Positions 34,922 to 44,207 of a stretch of DNA of 64,000 nucleotides are shown piece after piece (the stretch's first letter is position 1; each line of letters starts with the position of its first letter). The notes under the pieces are model-generated. The model was not told the DNA's origin and ran no database searches. It was given only the letters and a program-made list of their open reading frames with translations. Source of the DNA: Maricaulis sp017643475 (GTDB lineage Bacteria; Pseudomonadota; Alphaproteobacteria; Caulobacterales; Maricaulaceae). A program made the translations under genes and the position numbers. The DNA lies in contig NZ_CP138920.1 of NCBI RefSeq assembly GCF_047123815.1, positions 496,001 through 560,000 of the forward strand, written 5' to 3'.

Positions 34922-35971
34922 CTACTCCACCCGAACGCCCGGTTCGCCGGCTTGCATGCGACCGATGACGGTGGCGGCGCTGTGGCCTGCCGCGTGGAAA
35001 CAGGCGAGCACGTCGTCCACCGCGTCCGCGCTGCACGAGACCATCAGGCCGCCGGAGGTTTGCGGGTCGCACCAGAGGATTTCGTCCAGGTCCGACCAGC
35101 CGGCGGGTATGGTGACCTTGTCGCCGACAGCCGCCCAGTTGCGACCGGACGCGCCCGTCTTGATCCCGGCCTCGGCCAGGCGGCGCGCTTCGGCAAATAC
35201 CGGAACCTTGGCGCGTTCAACAATACCGGTCAGGCCCGCGCCCTCACACATCTCGGAGAGATGGCCCAGCAGGCCGAAGCCGGTGACATCGGTGATGGCA
35301 TGGACGCCGTCCAGCTGGCTCAACGCCGCACCGGGCGTGTTGAGCAGAGTCGTGGAAGCGACCATGGCGTCATAGGCGTCCGGCGAGAGCTCGCCGCGTT
35401 TCAGCGCCGCACTGAACACCCCGATACCGATGGACTTGCCCAGCACCAGCACATCGCCCGCCTTGGCGCCGGCATTGGTCTTCAGCCGATCGGGATGGGC
35501 CGTGCCCAGGGCAACCAGGCCATAAATGGGCTCGGCAGCATCAATCGAGTGTCCGCCCGCAACGGGGGCACCTGCAGCCTCCGCGACAGAGCGTCCGCCC
35601 GCCAGGATGGCCCGCACCATCTCGCGCGGCAGCTTGTTGACCGGCATGCCGACAATGGCGAGGCAGAAGATCGGCGTCGCGCCCATGGCGTAGACATCCG
35701 ACAGCGCATTGGTCGCGGCGATCTTTCCGAAGACTTCCGGGTCATCGACAATGGGGGTGAAAAAGTCGGTGGTGGCCACCAGAACCGTTTCATCATTGAT
35801 GCGCCAGACCGCCGCGTCATCCCGCGTGGCCGCATCCACCAGCAGTTCCGACGGCATTGGCATGGCCGGTGCACCGCCGAGAATATCGCTCAGCACAGCC
35901 GGATCGAGCTTGCAGCCACAGCCGCCACCATGGGCCAGAGCGCTGAGGCGAACCGCTTGAGTGTCATCCAT
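34922..35971 (-). CDS. selD: Selenide, water dikinase (selenophosphate synthase)
   Basis: The 349-residue enzyme makes selenophosphate from selenide and ATP. The N-terminal catalytic motif is HGGGCGCKL, with Cys18 at the position that holds Cys or selenocysteine, and the essential lysine Lys21. Glycine-rich AIR-synthase-like domains follow. This is the cysteine form, so no UGA recoding is needed. It is divergent from mnmH with 55 bases between starts. No selA, selB or tRNA-Sec is in this window, so selenophosphate may serve tRNA modification. Confidence 0.95.
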   Translation of the reverse strand: MDDTQAVRLSALAHGGGCGCKLDPAVLSDILGGAPAMPMPSELLVDAATRDDAAVWRINDETVLVATTDFFTPIVDDPEVFGKIAATNALSDVYAMGATPIFCLAIVGMPVNKLPREMVRAILAGGRSVAEAAGAPVAGGHSIDAAEPIYGLVALGTAHPDRLKTNAGAKAGDVLVLGKSIGIGVFSAALKRGELSPDAYDAMVASTTLLNTPGAALSQLDGVHAITDVTGFGLLGHLSEMCEGAGLTGIVERAKVPVFAEARRLAEAGIKTGASGRNWAAVGDKVTIPAGWSDLDEILWCDPQTSGGLMVSCSADAVDDVLACFHAAGHSAATVIGRMQAGEPGVRVE

Positions 35972-36026
35972 GATCCACAAACCCTTGTCTGATCGGCTAA
36001 TGTTGTTTCAGGAGACATAATCGCCG

Positions 36027-37085
36027 ATGCAAGCCTTCGCCACCACAAAAGACCTCTCCAGCGACGCGCTGGCGCAGTATGACGCTATTATCGATGTGCG
36101 TTCGCCCGGCGAGTTTGCCGAGGATCACCTGCCCGGCGCCATCAACCTGCCTGTGCTGGACGATGAGGAGCGCGCGCGCGTCGGCACGCACTACAAGCAG
36201 GTCTCGGTGTTCGAGGCGCGCCGCATGGGCGCTGCCCTCACCTCGCGCAATATTGCCCGGCATATCGAGACCGAACTTGCCGACAAGCCCAAGACCTTCC
36301 GGCCGCTCATCTATTGCTGGCGCGGGGGCATGCGGTCGTCCTCCATGGCGACTGTGCTTTCGGCGATCGGTTGGAAGGTGACGCTCGTCCATGGGGGGTA
36401 TCGCCGCTGGCGCGACCAGGTACGCGAAGCGCTGGAAGCTGAGCAAACACACAAGATCACACTGATTGACGGCCAGACCGGAACGGCCAAGACCCGCCTT
36501 TTGCACGTGCTGGCCGAGCGCGGTGAACAGGTCATCGACCTGGAAGGCCTCGCGCATCATCGCGGTTCGATCTTCGGCGATTTCGCCGGTGAGGACCAAC
36601 CCAGTCAGAAAGCCTTCGAAACCCGGCTCTGGACCCGGCTCCGCGATCTCAACCCGGCCCGCCCGACCTATATCGAGGCGGAAAGCAAGCTGGTCGGTCG
36701 CAGGCGCGTGCCGGTCGGATTGTGGAATGCCATGCAGGCGGCAGATCGCCTTGTCATCAAGGCTCCTGTTGAAGAGCGCGCCCGCTATCTCATGCGCGCC
36801 TATCCCGACCTTGCCGCCAATACGGACAAGCTGGTCCAGGCCATTAAAGGCCTTAGACAGTTCCAGTCAGGCGAGACAATCACGGAATGGCTCACCATGG
36901 CCGAGGCCGGTGATTTCCATCCGCTCGCCATCGCCCTGGTGGAGGCCCATTACGACCCGGCCTACGACCGGGCTCGACGGCGTGACGGTGCCGAGTGGGC
37001 TGAGCGTGTGTTGGACACGGCATCGCTGGATGATGCTGCGCTCAGCGATCTCGCGGATCAAATCTGCGAGCGAGAGACGGTCTAG
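36027..37085 (+). CDS. mnmH: tRNA 2-selenouridine synthase
   Basis: The 352-residue protein replaces sulfur by selenium in 2-thiouridine at tRNA wobble position 34, using selenophosphate from SelD. The N-terminal rhodanese domain has the active Cys97 in IYCWRGGMRS. The second domain has a P-loop-like IDGQTGTAKT (residues about 147-156), with Ala in place of the more usual Gly before Lys. It pairs functionally with the divergent selD. The stop is shared with the convergent DUF3137 gene (CTAG). Confidence 0.93.
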   Translation: MQAFATTKDLSSDALAQYDAIIDVRSPGEFAEDHLPGAINLPVLDDEERARVGTHYKQVSVFEARRMGAALTSRNIARHIETELADKPKTFRPLIYCWRGGMRSSSMATVLSAIGWKVTLVHGGYRRWRDQVREALEAEQTHKITLIDGQTGTAKTRLLHVLAERGEQVIDLEGLAHHRGSIFGDFAGEDQPSQKAFETRLWTRLRDLNPARPTYIEAESKLVGRRRVPVGLWNAMQAADRLVIKAPVEERARYLMRAYPDLAANTDKLVQAIKGLRQFQSGETITEWLTMAEAGDFHPLAIALVEAHYDPAYDRARRRDGAEWAERVLDTASLDDAALSDLADQICERETV

Positions 37086-38068
37086 ACTTCCGGATTGCGA
37101 TCCAGCATCGCCTTGACGTCGTCGCTGTCGACACTGCTCTCGACCAGCATTTTTACCAGGCTGGTGACCAGGTTCAGCTCATCGATGATCGACTTGATGC
37201 GGCCCTGGTCTGCCAGCGGTTTCCACATGGAGCCAACTTCGAAGAGATTGCCGGTTTCCGCCGCGATCAACAGCTCGCCCTTGCCGCTGTCCTGGTCGAA
37301 CATGGCCCGCACACGCTTGCCTTTCAGGGCCTTTTCCAGGTCGAGCAGGCGTTCCATGAAGCTGGGTGTCAGCATGTAGCGCGCCAGCACCTGGTCATTG
37401 CCATAGACCTCGAAAGCTTTTTCGAATCTGGGATCAACGAGACCGATACGCTCCAGCTTGGTGGACCCGAAGGACCGCGACAGCTTTTGCAGGGAGTTCA
37501 GCCAGCCCTGGTCACGCGTGATGACGGTCACCCCTTCCACCTTGCGCGGGAAAGTGATGCGCATCAGCACACCGCGAAAAACCGTGACGTAGTAGGTCGA
37601 ATTCTTGGAGCGGCGCCGCTGTTCGAGATGCGCCTCGTAGAGCTCGAAATCACAACCATCCATCTCACCGGAGAAATGGTCCTCGAAATGCTTGCGGTTG
37701 AAGACGGGCAGCAAATCATACTGGCGGAATGTGGAGAACCGCGCCGGCGAGTACGGCCGCACGGAATAGGCCATGCCGCATGCCTCGGCGATGGCCGTGT
37801 TGAGCTCCAGCTTCACGCGCTTGCGCAGCTTGTCCACCTTGCTGTTGCCCGCCACGATGGCGAACAGGGCAAACACCAGAAAAACAAGGAAAAAGCCGAA
37901 GTTATCGTCATTCATGGAACCGACGACAACCAGCCCAACAACCACGATCGCAATAGCCACAAACAACCAGATCCAGAAGGATCCGGTCGCCTGCTTGCGC
38001 TCCTTCTCCAGCCCTTCCAGCCAGGGCTGGAGGCGTTCCTGCCAGAGTTCCTGAAACTTTGCGTCCAC
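37082..38068 (-). CDS. DUF3137 family membrane protein
   Basis: The 328-residue protein has two membrane helices near the N-terminus (about 28-50 and 55-75), then a soluble domain of about 250 residues containing FRQYDLLPVFNRKHFEDHFSG-like and HFSGEMDGCDFELYEAHLE motifs, typical of DUF3137. The function is unknown; relatives are found in many Gram-negative bacteria. It starts two bases after valS on the same strand, so it is likely read from the valS transcript. Confidence 0.85.
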   Translation of the reverse strand: MDAKFQELWQERLQPWLEGLEKERKQATGSFWIWLFVAIAIVVVGLVVVGSMNDDNFGFFLVFLVFALFAIVAGNSKVDKLRKRVKLELNTAIAEACGMAYSVRPYSPARFSTFRQYDLLPVFNRKHFEDHFSGEMDGCDFELYEAHLEQRRRSKNSTYYVTVFRGVLMRITFPRKVEGVTVITRDQGWLNSLQKLSRSFGSTKLERIGLVDPRFEKAFEVYGNDQVLARYMLTPSFMERLLDLEKALKGKRVRAMFDQDSGKGELLIAAETGNLFEVGSMWKPLADQGRIKSIIDELNLVTSLVKMLVESSVDSDDVKAMLDRNPEV

Positions 38069-38070
38069 GT

Positions 38071-41000
38071 CTACGCCGTCTCCAGACGTCCCAGGGCCTC
38101 GGAGACCTTGGTTTTCTGGGCGGTGTAGTCGGCCAGCTTGGCTTTCTCGCCGGCGACGACCTCTTCCGGGGCGTTGGCGACGAATTTGGCGTTTCCGAGC
38201 TTTTTCTCCAGGCGCATGATCTCGCCATCGAGCTTTTTCAGCTCCTTGGCCAGGCGATCACGTTCGGCGTCCAGATCGATCACCCCGTCCAGCGGCAGGG
38301 CGATGACCGTTTCGCCGACCACCGTCTGCGCCGAGGCCGGCGGGACGCTGTCAGAAGCCGAGATCTCCTCGAGGCGGGCCATGCGGGCCAGCAGCGGACG
38401 ATTGCGCTCGACACGGTCGAGAATGTCTTGCGACGCGCCCACCAGAACCGCGTTGAGCGGCTTGCCCGGCGCGATATTCATCTCGGCCTTGAGGCTGCGG
38501 ATATTGGTGATGACGTCGATGAGCCAGCTCATCTCGGCCTCCGCATCCGCATCAGCCAGACCGTCCAGCTGCGGCCAGACGGCCACGATCAGCTGGGTGT
38601 CACGCTTGGCGGTTTCCGTCCACAGCGCCTCGGTCACGAACGGCATGAAGGGGTGCAGGATCTTCAGCGCGATATCGAGCACATAGGCGGTCGTCGCCTG
38701 GGTCTCGGCCTTGGCCGCTGCATCCTCACCGCCAAACAGCGGCTTGGCGAATTCCAGGTGCCAGTCACAGAAGATGTTCCAGACGAAACGATAGGCTGCA
38801 GCCGCCGCCTCGTTGAACCGGTATTCGTCCAGGCCCTTGTTGACCGCAGCAACGGTCGACTGGGCTTCGGCCAGGATCCATTTATTGACGGTCTGGGTGA
38901 CGGAAGACGGGTCGAAACCGGCCGGCACCGCACACTCATTCATCTCGCAGAAACGCGCCGCATTCCACAGCTTCGTGCCGAAATTGCGATAACCTTCAAC
39001 GCGTTGCGTGGACATACGGATGTCCCGCCCCTGCCCGGCCTGGGCCGCCAGGGTGAAACGCACAGCATCAGCGCCGTATTCATCGACCAGTTCCAGCGGG
39101 TCAATCACATTGCCCTTGGACTTGGACATTTTCTGGCCCTTCTCGTCGCGGACCAGGGCGTGGATATAGACATCCTTGAACGGCACCTGCGGCTTGCCGT
39201 CTTCGTCCTTCATGAAGTGCAGCCCCTGCATCATCATCCGGGCGACCCAGAAGAAGATGATGTCGAAGGCCGTGATCAAGACGGTGTTGGGGTAGAAGCG
39301 GTTGACTTCAGGCGTCTGCTCCGGCCAGCCCAGGGTCGAGAACGGCCACAGGGCGGAGGAGAACCAGGTATCGAGGACGTCAGTATCGCGCTCAGACAAC
39401 ACGCAAAAACCAACACCTTCTTCACCTCGCCAATTACAATTGACATCAATCTGGAAGAACTCGTCACGGAGCCCACCGCCCAGACGATAGCCAAAGTTTC
39501 CATCAGCCCGGTCATCTTCTCCGGTGATTTCAGCGAAACAACGAGAAGTGTCGATGCTAATATTCTGACCGAGCGGGTCTTTTGAGTAATAGTCCGCCAA
39601 TTGTTGGTGAAGGTCATCACGGCTTGTCGCTGCGAATTCCACACGCTCATCCGGATTTGTCTTCCAGCTATCCCAATCATGACTGGCACCTTCCTCCTCA
39701 GACTCAAGGAGGTAGGCGAGCCGTTTTGGACCCGACCAAACGGGAATCCGATGCCCCCACCACAGCTGACGCGAAACACACCAGGGCTGGATGTTGCGCA
39801 TCCATTCAAAATACGTCTTTTCCCAGTTTTTCGGGTGGAAGGTCGTGCGGCCATCCTCGACGGCGGCGATGGCTTCCTTGGCCAGCTCACCGGCATTGGC
39901 GAACCACTGGTCCGTCAGCATCGGCTCGATAACGACATTGGACCGGTCACCGAAAGGCTGTTGGATTTTCTTGTTTTCCACCAGCGGGATGGGCTGAGGT
40001 GCTTCCTCATCCCCATCCTTGGCTTCCGGCGTCACCATGACAGCGAGACCTTCCGCCGTGATATCGGCAATGATTTTCTCGCGCGCCTCGAACCGGTCGA
40101 GACCGCGATAGTCTTCCGGCACCAGGTTGATCGCATCAACCTCGGCCTCGGACGGCAGGTCTGCGCCCCTGGCAATCGCCTGGGCCTTGGTCGCACACTC
40201 GTCATAGGACGGCCCATCGGCGCGCATGGTGGCCTGGGTGTCCATCAGGCGATAGAGCGGGATGTTGTTGCGCTTGGCGACTTCATAGTCGTTGAAATCA
40301 TGGGCGCCGGTGATCTTGACCGCACCGGAACCAAATTCCGGGTCCGGGTACTCGTCCGTGATGATCGGGATCAGGCGGCGATGCTCCTTGGGGCCCACCG
40401 GGATTTCGCACAGCTCACCGACGATCGGCGCATAACGCTCATCATCAGGGTGAACGGCAACCGCGCCGTCGCCGAGCATGGTTTCCGGGCGGGTCGTGGC
40501 GATGGAGATATAGTCGCGCTCTTCGGTGAGCGTGACATTCCCGTCCTCGTCCTTTTCCACATAGGTATAGGTCTTGCCGCCAGCGAGCGGGTATTTGAAG
40601 TGCCACATATGGCCGTCGACTTCGATATTCTCGACCTCGAGGTCGGAAATCGCCGTCTCGAATTTGGGATCCCAGTTCACCAGGCGCTTGCCGCGATACA
40701 TCAGGCCCTGCTTGTAGAGCTCGACGAAGACTTTCAGCACCGCCTCGGAGAGGCCCTCATCCAGGGTGAAACGCTCGCGCGACCAGTCACAGCTGGCACC
40801 CAGGCGGCGCAGCTGTTGCAGGATCATGCCGCCGGATTCTTCCTTCCACTCCCAGACACGTTCCACGAATTTCTCGCGGCCCATATCGCGGCGGGACGGT
40901 TCCTGGTTGGCGGCCAGCTGGCGTTCAACCACCATCTGGGTGGCAATGCCCGCATGATCGGTGCCCGGCTGCCACAGCACGCTGTCGCCCAGCATGCGCT

Positions 41001-41199
41001 TGTAGCGGCTCAGCACGTCCTGGAGTGTGTTGTTCAGCGCGTGACCAATGTGCAGGCGGCCTGTCACATTGGGCGGCGGGATGACGATACAGAACGGCTT
41101 GGCGTTCGGGTCATCCTTGGGCTGGAAGGCTCCGGACTGCTCCCACGCATCATAGATACGGGTTTCGGCTTGGGCTGGGTTGAATGTCTTTTCCATCAT
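38071..41199 (-). CDS. valS: Valine-tRNA ligase with large internal insertion
   Basis: The class I synthetase of about 1042 residues has PPPNVTGRLHIGHAL (HIGH), an editing domain, DVLDTWFSSALWPFSTLGWP, and KMSKSKGNVIDP, with a C-terminal coiled coil. Between GHRIPVW and DVLDTWFSS there are about 119 residues, while E. coli ValRS has roughly 32 there as I recall. The extra DNA (about 39.40-39.73 kb) is visibly less GC-rich than the rest of the gene. The frame stays open, so this is not a pseudogene. Two adjacent ATG codons make the start ambiguous by one residue. DUF3137 follows by two bases. Confidence 0.95.
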   Translation of the reverse strand: MMEKTFNPAQAETRIYDAWEQSGAFQPKDDPNAKPFCIVIPPPNVTGRLHIGHALNNTLQDVLSRYKRMLGDSVLWQPGTDHAGIATQMVVERQLAANQEPSRRDMGREKFVERVWEWKEESGGMILQQLRRLGASCDWSRERFTLDEGLSEAVLKVFVELYKQGLMYRGKRLVNWDPKFETAISDLEVENIEVDGHMWHFKYPLAGGKTYTYVEKDEDGNVTLTEERDYISIATTRPETMLGDGAVAVHPDDERYAPIVGELCEIPVGPKEHRRLIPIITDEYPDPEFGSGAVKITGAHDFNDYEVAKRNNIPLYRLMDTQATMRADGPSYDECATKAQAIARGADLPSEAEVDAINLVPEDYRGLDRFEAREKIIADITAEGLAVMVTPEAKDGDEEAPQPIPLVENKKIQQPFGDRSNVVIEPMLTDQWFANAGELAKEAIAAVEDGRTTFHPKNWEKTYFEWMRNIQPWCVSRQLWWGHRIPVWSGPKRLAYLLESEEEGASHDWDSWKTNPDERVEFAATSRDDLHQQLADYYSKDPLGQNISIDTSRCFAEITGEDDRADGNFGYRLGGGLRDEFFQIDVNCNWRGEEGVGFCVLSERDTDVLDTWFSSALWPFSTLGWPEQTPEVNRFYPNTVLITAFDIIFFWVARMMMQGLHFMKDEDGKPQVPFKDVYIHALVRDEKGQKMSKSKGNVIDPLELVDEYGADAVRFTLAAQAGQGRDIRMSTQRVEGYRNFGTKLWNAARFCEMNECAVPAGFDPSSVTQTVNKWILAEAQSTVAAVNKGLDEYRFNEAAAAAYRFVWNIFCDWHLEFAKPLFGGEDAAAKAETQATTAYVLDIALKILHPFMPFVTEALWTETAKRDTQLIVAVWPQLDGLADADAEAEMSWLIDVITNIRSLKAEMNIAPGKPLNAVLVGASQDILDRVERNRPLLARMARLEEISASDSVPPASAQTVVGETVIALPLDGVIDLDAERDRLAKELKKLDGEIMRLEKKLGNAKFVANAPEEVVAGEKAKLADYTAQKTKVSEALGRLETA

Positions 41200-41215
41200 G
41201 ATCCGCGCATGAATA

Positions 41216-41245
41216 AAGGGCACCGACGGTCTCGTCGATGCCCTT
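41216..41245 (-). terminator. Hairpin between popZ and valS
   Basis: On the minus strand the RNA forms a 12-bp stem (AAGGGCATCGAC paired through one G-U) with a GAGACC loop, followed by UAUUC, a weak U-run. It lies after the popZ stop and just before the valS start, so it may end popZ transcription, or form part of the valS leader and attenuate it. Confidence 0.5.
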
Positions 41246-41272
41246 AGATGATTTCAGTGTTCGACGAAAGAG

Positions 41273-41860
41273 TTAGCGACGGCGTGCCACGCGGTCGATC
41301 TCGGCCTGTACCTTTTCATCCACAATGCTCGGCAGGTTGGCATCGAGCCATTCCTTGAGCATCGGACGAAGCAGAGCGCGGACGACACCTTCCAGTGTAC
41401 GGCCCTCTTCTTCGGAAATACGGATGCTGTCAGCCAGCGTGTGGAAGGAGCCCATCGCCGCTGCAGCAGCGCCATCAGACATGATGCCATCAGCTACTTC
41501 GGCCTCGACCGCGTCGAAATCGACCACCGGCTCCGGCTCGGCCACGACTTCCGGCTCTTCCTCTTCGCGATCGACGATCATCAGATCATCGTCCATCGTC
41601 ATGGGATCCGTGCCTGCATCCGGCTCGTCGACCATGTCGGTCAGCTCGAGCACGTCCTCCGCCTCGGGCCCCGGCTCTTCCTCAGCAGCGGGCGCCTCGT
41701 CAAACATCGAATCGATGTCGTCCTGGGAGTTGGATTCTTCTTCCGCCGGGGCAGCTTCTGCTTCGGCAGCAGGAGCCTCGTCCTCGTCCTCGTTTATGAT
41801 CCGGCGGATCGAGGAGAGGATTTCTTCCATTGACGGTTCGTTTTCAGCAGCATCAGCCAT
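41273..41860 (-). CDS. popZ: Polar organizing protein PopZ (DUF2497)
   Basis: The 195-residue protein has the PopZ layout: an N-terminal helix EPSMEEILSSIRRII, a long acidic, proline-containing disordered linker (about residues 25-125), and C-terminal helices EEGRTLEGVVRALLRPML and KEWLDANLPSIVDEKVQAEI that oligomerise. In Caulobacter PopZ forms a matrix at the cell pole that anchors ParB-parS and cell-cycle regulators. The Caulobacter neighbourhood with valS and a TolC-family gene is conserved here. AAAGGA precedes the start. It implies an asymmetric, polar life cycle. Confidence 0.94.
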   Translation of the reverse strand: MADAAENEPSMEEILSSIRRIINEDEDEAPAAEAEAAPAEEESNSQDDIDSMFDEAPAAEEEPGPEAEDVLELTDMVDEPDAGTDPMTMDDDLMIVDREEEEPEVVAEPEPVVDFDAVEAEVADGIMSDGAAAAAMGSFHTLADSIRISEEEGRTLEGVVRALLRPMLKEWLDANLPSIVDEKVQAEIDRVARRR

Positions 41861-41950
41861 GTGTGCGGATCCTTTGTCCGGCAATTCTCGTCTAACGCGA
41901 ATAAACCGGGGCGGACGGCGGATGTCCACCCCCACGTTTCGCCTTCAAGG

Positions 41951-43345
41951 CTAATTCCAGGGCGTTAAGTCAAAGTTATTGAAGCGCGAGCGGGAGTTTT
42001 CCACAGCTGCAGGATCATACAGCTCAACACCCAGTCCCAGACTGTCTGCCGATAGCAGGCCCATGGCCTGAAGCAGACGATAACCGGCGACATAGCTGTC
42101 ACGCTCGGCCGTCACCAGGGTCAGGCGGCTTTCCAGCAATTCCTGTTCGGCATCCAGTACGTCCAGCGTCGTTCGAAGGCCGACATAGGCCTCCTGCTCC
42201 ACACCATCCAGCGCAATCTCGTTGGCCAGAACGGCCTGACGGCTGGAATCGATGACAGCAAGAGATGCAACGTAACCCGTCCAGGCATTTGTCACACCTT
42301 CAGTCACCTGGCGGCGGGCTTCATTGACCTGGAAACGGGCCTGTTCTTCCGATGCCACGGCCGCGCGCACACGTGAGCGGTTGAGACCACCGGTGAAGAT
42401 CGGCATGGACACGGTACCCGTGATCGACGTGCTGTCGCGCTCATCACCGGAGAAACTGCTGTCACGTGCCGCAGATGCAGACGCTCGCAGGGACACTTCC
42501 GGACGCATCGCGCCGCGTGCGACCTGGATGCCGTGGCGGGCCGCTTCCTCGCCATACTGGGCCGCGCGCAATTGCGGGCTGTTGTCAAAGGCGGCAGAGG
42601 CTGCGTCGGCAAGATTGTCCGGCAGTGACGGCAGGGCCGGCGGCTGTTCCAGCGTTGCAGCCGGCTCGCCAGTCACACGCTCATAGGCCGCGCGGCTGAC
42701 GGACAGCTGCGACTGGGCACCGGCCAGCTGGGCCTGAGCACCGGACAGGCGCGCCTCGGCCTGGGCCACGTCGGTGCGGGTGATCTCACCCACTTCAAAC
42801 CGGTCCTGGGCGGCCTGCAGGTGCTGGGCCAGGACGTCGACATTGTTGCGGCGGATTGACACGACTTCCATGTCACGGCGGACATCCATGAACGCAGTAA
42901 CGGCATCCACCAGGACGCCCTGCTCTACCGCACGCAGGCTTTCACGACCGGCCATGACCTGGGCACTGGCCTGGTTGATCTGACCAGACGTGCGGCCTCC
43001 ACGATAGATCGATTGTGTCGCCGTAATGGAGTAGTTCTTCGGCGTGGAATCTGTTTCCGACTGCGAGACGACTTGCTGGTTACCGAGAACAAATGTGCTG
43101 CGGCTCTCCGTGCTGTTGCGCGAGATCGAGGCGTCGGCGGACACGGAAGGCAGTCGCGCCGAGCGCGCCTGGACCCAGCTTTCATCGGTCGCGCGAAGAC
43201 GTGCGCGCTCGGCCTGCAGGGTCGGGTTGGTATTGTAGGCGTGGGCCAGGGCTTCTTCCAGGGACTGGGCCTGGGCGTTTGCGGCAACAGCCAGCAGCGA
43301 AACTCCGGCGGTCAGGGCCGCAACCCAACGAGACATGCGAACCAT
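41951..43345 (-). CDS. tolC: TolC-family outer membrane efflux protein
   Basis: The 464-residue protein has a signal peptide (ending ANAQAQS). The duplicated TolC fold follows: long coiled-coil helices rich in Gln/Ala, strand regions such as YSITATQSIYRGGRTSGQIN, and the matching second-half SITGTVSMPIFTGGLNRSRVR. It serves as outer-membrane exit duct for type I secretion or RND efflux. GAGGACAGAAGT precedes the first of two in-frame ATGs. A promoter with a TetR-type palindrome over its -35 box lies upstream. Confidence 0.93.
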   Translation of the reverse strand: MVRMSRWVAALTAGVSLLAVAANAQAQSLEEALAHAYNTNPTLQAERARLRATDESWVQARSARLPSVSADASISRNSTESRSTFVLGNQQVVSQSETDSTPKNYSITATQSIYRGGRTSGQINQASAQVMAGRESLRAVEQGVLVDAVTAFMDVRRDMEVVSIRRNNVDVLAQHLQAAQDRFEVGEITRTDVAQAEARLSGAQAQLAGAQSQLSVSRAAYERVTGEPAATLEQPPALPSLPDNLADAASAAFDNSPQLRAAQYGEEAARHGIQVARGAMRPEVSLRASASAARDSSFSGDERDSTSITGTVSMPIFTGGLNRSRVRAAVASEEQARFQVNEARRQVTEGVTNAWTGYVASLAVIDSSRQAVLANEIALDGVEQEAYVGLRTTLDVLDAEQELLESRLTLVTAERDSYVAGYRLLQAMGLLSADSLGLGVELYDPAAVENSRSRFNNFDLTPWN

Positions 43346-43435
43346 ACTTCTGTCCTCTTTCCGGCAACAGACTCAGCAATTGTCTGCACCCATCATAACG
43401 TGACCCGCGCCAGAAACCAGCGCGAGCCTGTCGCC

Positions 43436-43475
43436 CATATAGGGTACCAAATAGCAGAAGTGAACAGCGTTCACT
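43436..43475 (-). promoter_or_regulatory. Predicted tolC promoter with TetR-type operator
   Basis: On the minus strand TTCACT (-35) and TATATG (-10) are 17 bases apart. The -35 lies inside the 17-bp palindrome AGTGAACAGCGTTCACT (43459-43475). Palindromes of the TGAAC-N3-GTTCA type are bound by many TetR/AcrR efflux regulators, and the overlap suggests repression. No tetR gene is visible in the window, so the regulator would act from elsewhere. Confidence 0.55.
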
Positions 43476-43553
43476 CTTTTATTTTGGTAATTCTTCTAAC
43501 GCGCGCTTGAACGTAGGGCTCGACGGCGTTCCGTCGCGCCCCCAGCTGCTTTT

Positions 43554-44207
43554 TTAGAGCGAAAAGCTCTCAGCGCGCTCGAAACCTGGAATAGTTGAGG
43601 TGGATGCGTCGAAGACAACCTTCTCGCCGATGCCCGAAGCAGAGCGCGTGAAAATCGTCGCCTTGCCCACCGGGCCCTTGCGCACGACAACGGCCAGACG
43701 GCCACCATCAGCAAGCTGGTCGAGCCAGGCCTGCGGGACGTCTTCAACGGCACCGTTGACGAAGATCACATTGTACGGACCCTGGTCGGCCTCGCCGGCC
43801 TTGGGGTCACCGGAGATGACGACAGCGTTGTCGGCACCACACTCGGACAGCAGGTCGCTGGCGCGAGACTGGCCGTCCTCATCATCATCGAGGCCGACAA
43901 CGGTTTCCGCGAGCTTGGCCAGGATGGCGGTGGAATAACCACGACCACAGGCAATATCCAGCACCATCTCATCGCCCCGGATGTCAGCAGCCTGGATCAG
44001 CTTGGACATGTCGCGCGGACGCATCATGCGGCGCGCCTCGCTTGTGGCGACCTCACCGTCCGCATAGGCAGAAGCCAGCTTGGAGCGCGGCGTGAAGACG
44101 TGACGCGGCACCGTCTCGAAAGCGCCGAGCAAACGGCGGTCGGTGATATCGGACGGGCGGATCTGGCAATCCACCATCTGCTGTCGGGCCAGGTCGAAGT
44201 CGCTCAC
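43554..44207 (-). CDS. Protein-L-isoaspartate O-methyltransferase-like protein (second copy)
   Basis: The 217-residue protein starts with GTG behind AGGAG. It shares the PIMT start ARQQMVDCQIRPSDITD and the SAM loop LDIACGRGYSTAIL, but the canonical DxGxTISQP substrate motif is replaced by EVATSEARRMMRPRDM. This divergent form commonly sits next to tolC in alphaproteobacteria. It probably keeps SAM binding, but repair activity on isoaspartate is doubtful. The true pcm is at 17.2 kb. Confidence 0.82.
   Translation of the reverse strand: MSDFDLARQQMVDCQIRPSDITDRRLLGAFETVPRHVFTPRSKLASAYADGEVATSEARRMMRPRDMSKLIQAADIRGDEMVLDIACGRGYSTAILAKLAETVVGLDDDEDGQSRASDLLSECGADNAVVISGDPKAGEADQGPYNVIFVNGAVEDVPQAWLDQLADGGRLAVVVRKGPVGKATIFTRSASGIGEKVVFDASTSTIPGFERAESFSL

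Noticed and set aside
34922..35971. Selenocysteine-containing SelD
   Set aside because: The catalytic codon is a normal cysteine codon (HGGGCGCK), with no in-frame UGA.
39390..39740. Zinc finger in the ValRS insertion
   Set aside because: Cysteines are present but not in CxxC pairs, so a classic zinc knuckle is not supported.
38059..41247. Two long plus-strand open frames (over 500 codons each) opposite valS
   Set aside because: They lie antisense to a clear valyl-tRNA synthetase, have no ribosome binding site, and show the Arg/His/Gly-rich composition of high-GC shadow frames.
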